Shown one piece after another: positions 61,276 through 64,000 of a DNA stretch of 64,000 bases. How positions within the stretch are numbered: position 1 is the first letter of the stretch; each line of letters begins with the position of its first letter. A program made the position numbers and the translations under genes. The notes under the pieces are model-generated. The model saw only the letters and a program-made list of their open reading frames with translations, was not told where the DNA came from and did not search any database. Origin of the DNA: Verrucomicrobiota bacterium (GTDB lineage Bacteria > Chlamydiota > Chlamydiia > Chlamydiales > Rhabdochlamydiaceae); the NCBI GenBank assembly GCA_018240065.1, contig JAFEGH010000009.1, positions 62,001 to 126,000 on the forward strand, read 5' to 3'.

Positions 61276-63441
61276 TTATTTCTTCCTCGTTTTTTCGTAG
61301 AACTGGCGCATCTGAGCGAAGGCCTCAGCTTTGGAAGCAAAACAGGTCTTGCAAGGTGGAAGGCTGTCTAAGAACTGTTTGCCATAGTTTTTCTTCACAA
61401 TGCGATGATCCAGGCAAATCACACAGCCTCGATCGTCGTGCTTGCGCATGAGGCGGCCGAATCCCTGTTTGAATTTGATGACGGCCTGCGGAACGGAGTA
61501 ATCGGAGAATGGATCGAGCCCCTCTTTCTCTAAAGATTGGGAGTAGGCCTCATAGAGGGGGTCGCTTGGAACGGAGAAGGGAAGTTTGGCGATCACCACG
61601 CAACGAAGAGCCTCTCCAGGGACATCGACACCTTCCCAAAAAGAATCGGTCGCAAACAAAACACTTCCTTCCTTCTTTTTAAATTGTTCAAGCAGAAGGT
61701 GACGCGGAAGGTCTCCCTGCTTTAAAAAGGGATAGCGCTGAGGCAGTGTTCCGCTGGAAAGGCTGCGATAACAGTTCTGCAGCATGTCATACGAGGTAAA
61801 CAGTAGGAATACGCTTCCTTTGCTGATCTCGATCGCCTCTTGCATCGCTTTGATACATTCAGCCAAATAGTTGGGGCTGGATGGAGCGGGCAGATCGGTG
61901 GGAACCACGAACAGAGCCCTTTCCTGGTAGTTGAAAGGAGATTCATAGATCTCTTCCATCAATTTCTCTTCGTAATCGACAAGGCCGAGCCGTTTTTTCA
62001 AGAAAGAAAAAGATTTCGCGGTCGCGATCGTCGCGCTGCAAAGAACCGAAGTGCGCTGCTGGGAAAAAAGATGCTCTGTGAGAAAGGCGGAGATGTCCAG
62101 GGCTGCATCGACCAGGATGACGTTGGAGCCGTTGCTCTCAAACCATCTCACCCTCTTTTCCTTCGGTTCATCCTGGGTAAACTGCTCGAGAAACGCGGAG
62201 CATTGCTCCAGTCTCTGCGCAATCGCCTGGATCTCGAGGAGATGAATCGAGAGCTTCTCATAAAAAGAGGCGCCCTTGAACTCTTCTAAATCTGTGAGAA
62301 TACCGTTTAACATCTGAGAGAGGCGCTGGATCTCTTCGGCAAGATTCAGAAGAGACTTGACAATTGTTTCCTTCCAGAAGGGATTTTCAGAGACGCCGTC
62401 GGTGATCCTTTTTTTCGATTCCTTCTCTTTAAAGAATGGCTTGTCCGCAAGATGCGTTTCGAAGAAATGGGAGAGTTCTGCGAATGCCTCTTCCAATTGA
62501 GTTTGGCACACCCTTTTTTGGGCGGGGATGTCGATTTCCAGCTTTTGCAGCAGCGTCGGAGGAATCGCCGAAAGAACAGACAGCTCCTGGCGCAGCAGCA
62601 TCAGCCGTGAGCGCTCCGGATGGGAGTCGGAATGCAGTTTGGCCAGCTGGCGCAGGAAGGCGATCCTTTCGAACCTCTGCGCAAAACTCTCGAGGGCGAT
62701 GTCCTCCAGGTTGTGCGCTTCATCAATCACAAGCCGGTTGTAAAGAGGAAGGATCGATTCCTGTCCGGGATTGCGCCGTCGCTTCTCGATGTCCGCGAGG
62801 AGCAAGTGATGATTGACAATCAAAATCTGTGAATCGGCAGCCTCTTTGCGCGCTTTAAAAAAGAAGCACTCTTTGTAATGGGGACAGTGGACATGGTTGC
62901 ATGCTTCCCCTTCCGCCGCCACTTTTTCCCAGGTTGCTGGAGAAACAGGAAAAGGGATATCGGATCTGGAACCTTCGTTCGTCTTTTCAGACCACTGCTC
63001 GATCGCCTGCACTTCCTTCGTCTCCTCCATGGAGAACAGCAAAGGCTGGTCCTGAAGCTCGCGGAGTTTTCTCAGGCAAAGATAGTTGCCCATCCCTTTG
63101 ACGAGACAGGCCTTCAGATCGACATCCATTGTTTTAAGTAAAAACGGGATATCTTTGAGGAGGAGCTGCTCCTGGAGTGCAATAGTATGAGTGGTGATGA
63201 CCGTCTTCTCTTGATGCTTCAAGGCCCAGTAGACGGCCGGGACGAGATAGGCGAGGCTCTTGCCGGTACCGGTGCCCGCTTCGATCAGAGCGATGCTGTC
63301 TTCCTGATAGGCGTCGAGGATGCGCAGAGACATCTCTTTCTGGCCTACGCGCTCTTCGTAATTTTTGAGTGAGCGGCTTAAAAGGCCGCCCTCGGAAAAG
63401 ATCAGCGCGAGAAGCTGCTGCTTCGAATTCTTTTCCTTCAC
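61276..63441 (-). CDS. dinG: DinG-family superfamily 2 DNA helicase
   Basis: ATP-dependent DNA helicase of the XPD/DinG family, 721 residues, starting at GTG 63441. Motifs: Walker A EAGTGTGKSLAYLVP (about 53-67), TTHTIALQEQLL, VIDEAHNLEDIALES (motif II, DEAH), and the C-terminal helicase motifs FATDSFWEGVDVPGEAL and QGFGRLMRKHDD. Four cysteines between about 120 and 195 (YLCLRK, CNHVHC and YKEC) fit the iron-sulfur cluster of the family. It lies 30 bases downstream of rpoD and is likely co-transcribed with it. Confidence 0.92.
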   Translation of the reverse strand: MKEKNSKQQLLALIFSEGGLLSRSLKNYEERVGQKEMSLRILDAYQEDSIALIEAGTGTGKSLAYLVPAVYWALKHQEKTVITTHTIALQEQLLLKDIPFLLKTMDVDLKACLVKGMGNYLCLRKLRELQDQPLLFSMEETKEVQAIEQWSEKTNEGSRSDIPFPVSPATWEKVAAEGEACNHVHCPHYKECFFFKARKEAADSQILIVNHHLLLADIEKRRRNPGQESILPLYNRLVIDEAHNLEDIALESFAQRFERIAFLRQLAKLHSDSHPERSRLMLLRQELSVLSAIPPTLLQKLEIDIPAQKRVCQTQLEEAFAELSHFFETHLADKPFFKEKESKKRITDGVSENPFWKETIVKSLLNLAEEIQRLSQMLNGILTDLEEFKGASFYEKLSIHLLEIQAIAQRLEQCSAFLEQFTQDEPKEKRVRWFESNGSNVILVDAALDISAFLTEHLFSQQRTSVLCSATIATAKSFSFLKKRLGLVDYEEKLMEEIYESPFNYQERALFVVPTDLPAPSSPNYLAECIKAMQEAIEISKGSVFLLFTSYDMLQNCYRSLSSGTLPQRYPFLKQGDLPRHLLLEQFKKKEGSVLFATDSFWEGVDVPGEALRCVVIAKLPFSVPSDPLYEAYSQSLEKEGLDPFSDYSVPQAVIKFKQGFGRLMRKHDDRGCVICLDHRIVKKNYGKQFLDSLPPCKTCFASKAEAFAQMRQFYEKTRKK

Positions 63442-63471
63442 GGCGGCCTTCTGTTAGTAAGAGAGACTAGT

Positions 63472-64000
63472 TTATTCTTCTTCGAGCAAGTCGAGGAACG
63501 CCTGCAACTGTTTTGCTCGCGTCGGGTGGCGCATCTTGCGGAGAGCCTTTGCCTCGATCTGACGGACGCGTTCGCGAGTGACCTTGAAGCGGACGCCGAC
63601 TTCTTCCAGTGTCTTAGGCTTGCCGTCAAGCAGGCCAAAGCGCTCGATAAGGACGGTGCGCTCGCGGTCGGTGAGCGTCGAGAGGACTTCATTCATCTTG
63701 TCTTTGAGGATTGCGTAGCCTGTCGCTTCAGCAGGAGATTCGATCGCGGTGTCTTCGAGGAAGTCGCCAAACTGGCTCTCCCCTCCATCGCCCACTTCCG
63801 CCTGCAGAGAGATCGGATGCTGCGCGATCTTGTAGATCTCGCGGACGCGCTCTGGCGTCAGTCCCAGTTCGTTTGCCAATTCTTCCGGAGTCGGCTCGCG
63901 CCCTGTCTCCATCATCAGCTTTTTGGCTCCGCGCAGAACTTTATTAATAGTCTCGATCATGTGCACAGGGATACGGATCGTGCGCGCCTGATCGGCGATC
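63472..64000 (-). CDS. rpoD: RNA polymerase primary sigma factor RpoD, C-terminal part
   Basis: The C-terminal 176 residues of a sigma-70 family factor; the N-terminus lies outside the window, so the reading frame is open at 64000. It begins inside region 2.4 ([16 protein letters not shown]), continues with region 3 ([24 protein letters not shown]) and ends with region 4 and its helix-turn-helix ([24 protein letters not shown]), as in chlamydial sigma-66. It sets promoter recognition of the TTGACA/TATAAT type, consistent with promoters proposed here. Confidence 0.95.
   Translation of the reverse strand, partial: IADQARTIRIPVHMIETINKVLRGAKKLMMETGREPTPEELANELGLTPERVREIYKIAQHPISLQAEVGDGGESQFGDFLEDTAIESPAEATGYAILKDKMNEVLSTLTDRERTVLIERFGLLDGKPKTLEEVGVRFKVTRERVRQIEAKALRKMRHPTRAKQLQAFLDLLEEE

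Noticed and set aside
1..64000. CRISPR array, insertion sequence or prophage
   Set aside because: No regularly spaced repeats, transposase motifs, integrase or phage structural genes were seen. The only repeats are paralogous genes and short inverted repeats.

Overview
The window looks like chromosome from an environmental chlamydia (phylum Chlamydiae, order Parachlamydiales or a relative). The case rests on the gene set: a tolQ-tolR-tolA-tolB-pal-LysM cluster, a minimal type II secretion operon (gspD-E-F-G-H with an extra upstream gene), an aspC-mreC pair, the sigma factor RpoD, an OmpR-type regulator that recalls ChxR, and several orphan genes that look like family-specific effectors. Base composition is close to even in housekeeping genes, higher than in most known chlamydiae except groups such as Criblamydiaceae. 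The genus is not determined.

Layout. 1-3.8 kb (minus): tatD, cut by the window edge, and four overlapping glycosyltransferase-like genes forming two tandem duplicates. 3.8-9.5 kb (plus): Tol-Pal envelope operon ending in murI. 9.5-18.2 kb: response regulator, MFS carrier, alpha/beta-hydrolase-like orphan, glycine-zipper lipoprotein, two-helix TPR membrane protein, a 690-residue coiled-coil orphan and a DMT carrier. 18.3-24.2 kb (plus): TPR protein, von Willebrand A protein, rsmD, coaD. 24.3-30.2 kb: second hydrolase-like orphan, a very large MORN-repeat exported protein, and a kinase-like protein lacking the usual beta-3 lysine. 30.2-38.7 kb (minus): small membrane protein, PEBP protein and the type II secretion operon. 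38.9-49.3 kb: small membrane proteins, a protein with two glucan-binding-like modules, copA, a GT4 glycosyltransferase with mutY, a small coiled-coil protein, two tandem CDP-glycerol-transferase-like genes, and a small Inc-like protein. 49.3-55.8 kb: cytochrome c maturation system II (CcsA and CcsB/ResB) next to a small c-type cytochrome, then mreC-aspC and tRNA-Ala. 55.8-64 kb (minus): second MFS carrier, DJ-1/PfpI protein, mtnC-mtnB-mtnA, an unknown gene, dinG-type helicase and rpoD (N-terminus outside the window).

How the genes work together. Envelope function dominates: Tol-Pal with LysM and MurI (division and peptidoglycan), MreC (cell shape), type II secretion, glycosyltransferases and glycerophosphotransferases (surface glycans), and cytochrome c maturation (periplasmic electron transfer).

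Most noteworthy: (1) the methionine-salvage enzymes MtnA, MtnB and, less clearly, MtnC carry N-terminal hydrophobic leaders, suggesting an exported pathway; (2) a kinase-like protein with a WNK-like arrangement of its ATP-site lysine; (3) a set of unrelated orphan genes that share very AT-rich upstream regions, suggesting co-regulated host-interaction genes; (4) pseudopilins without the glycine normally required before the prepilin cleavage site. All functional calls come from reading motifs; no database search was run. Start codons were checked on the DNA, and several are GTG or TTG.
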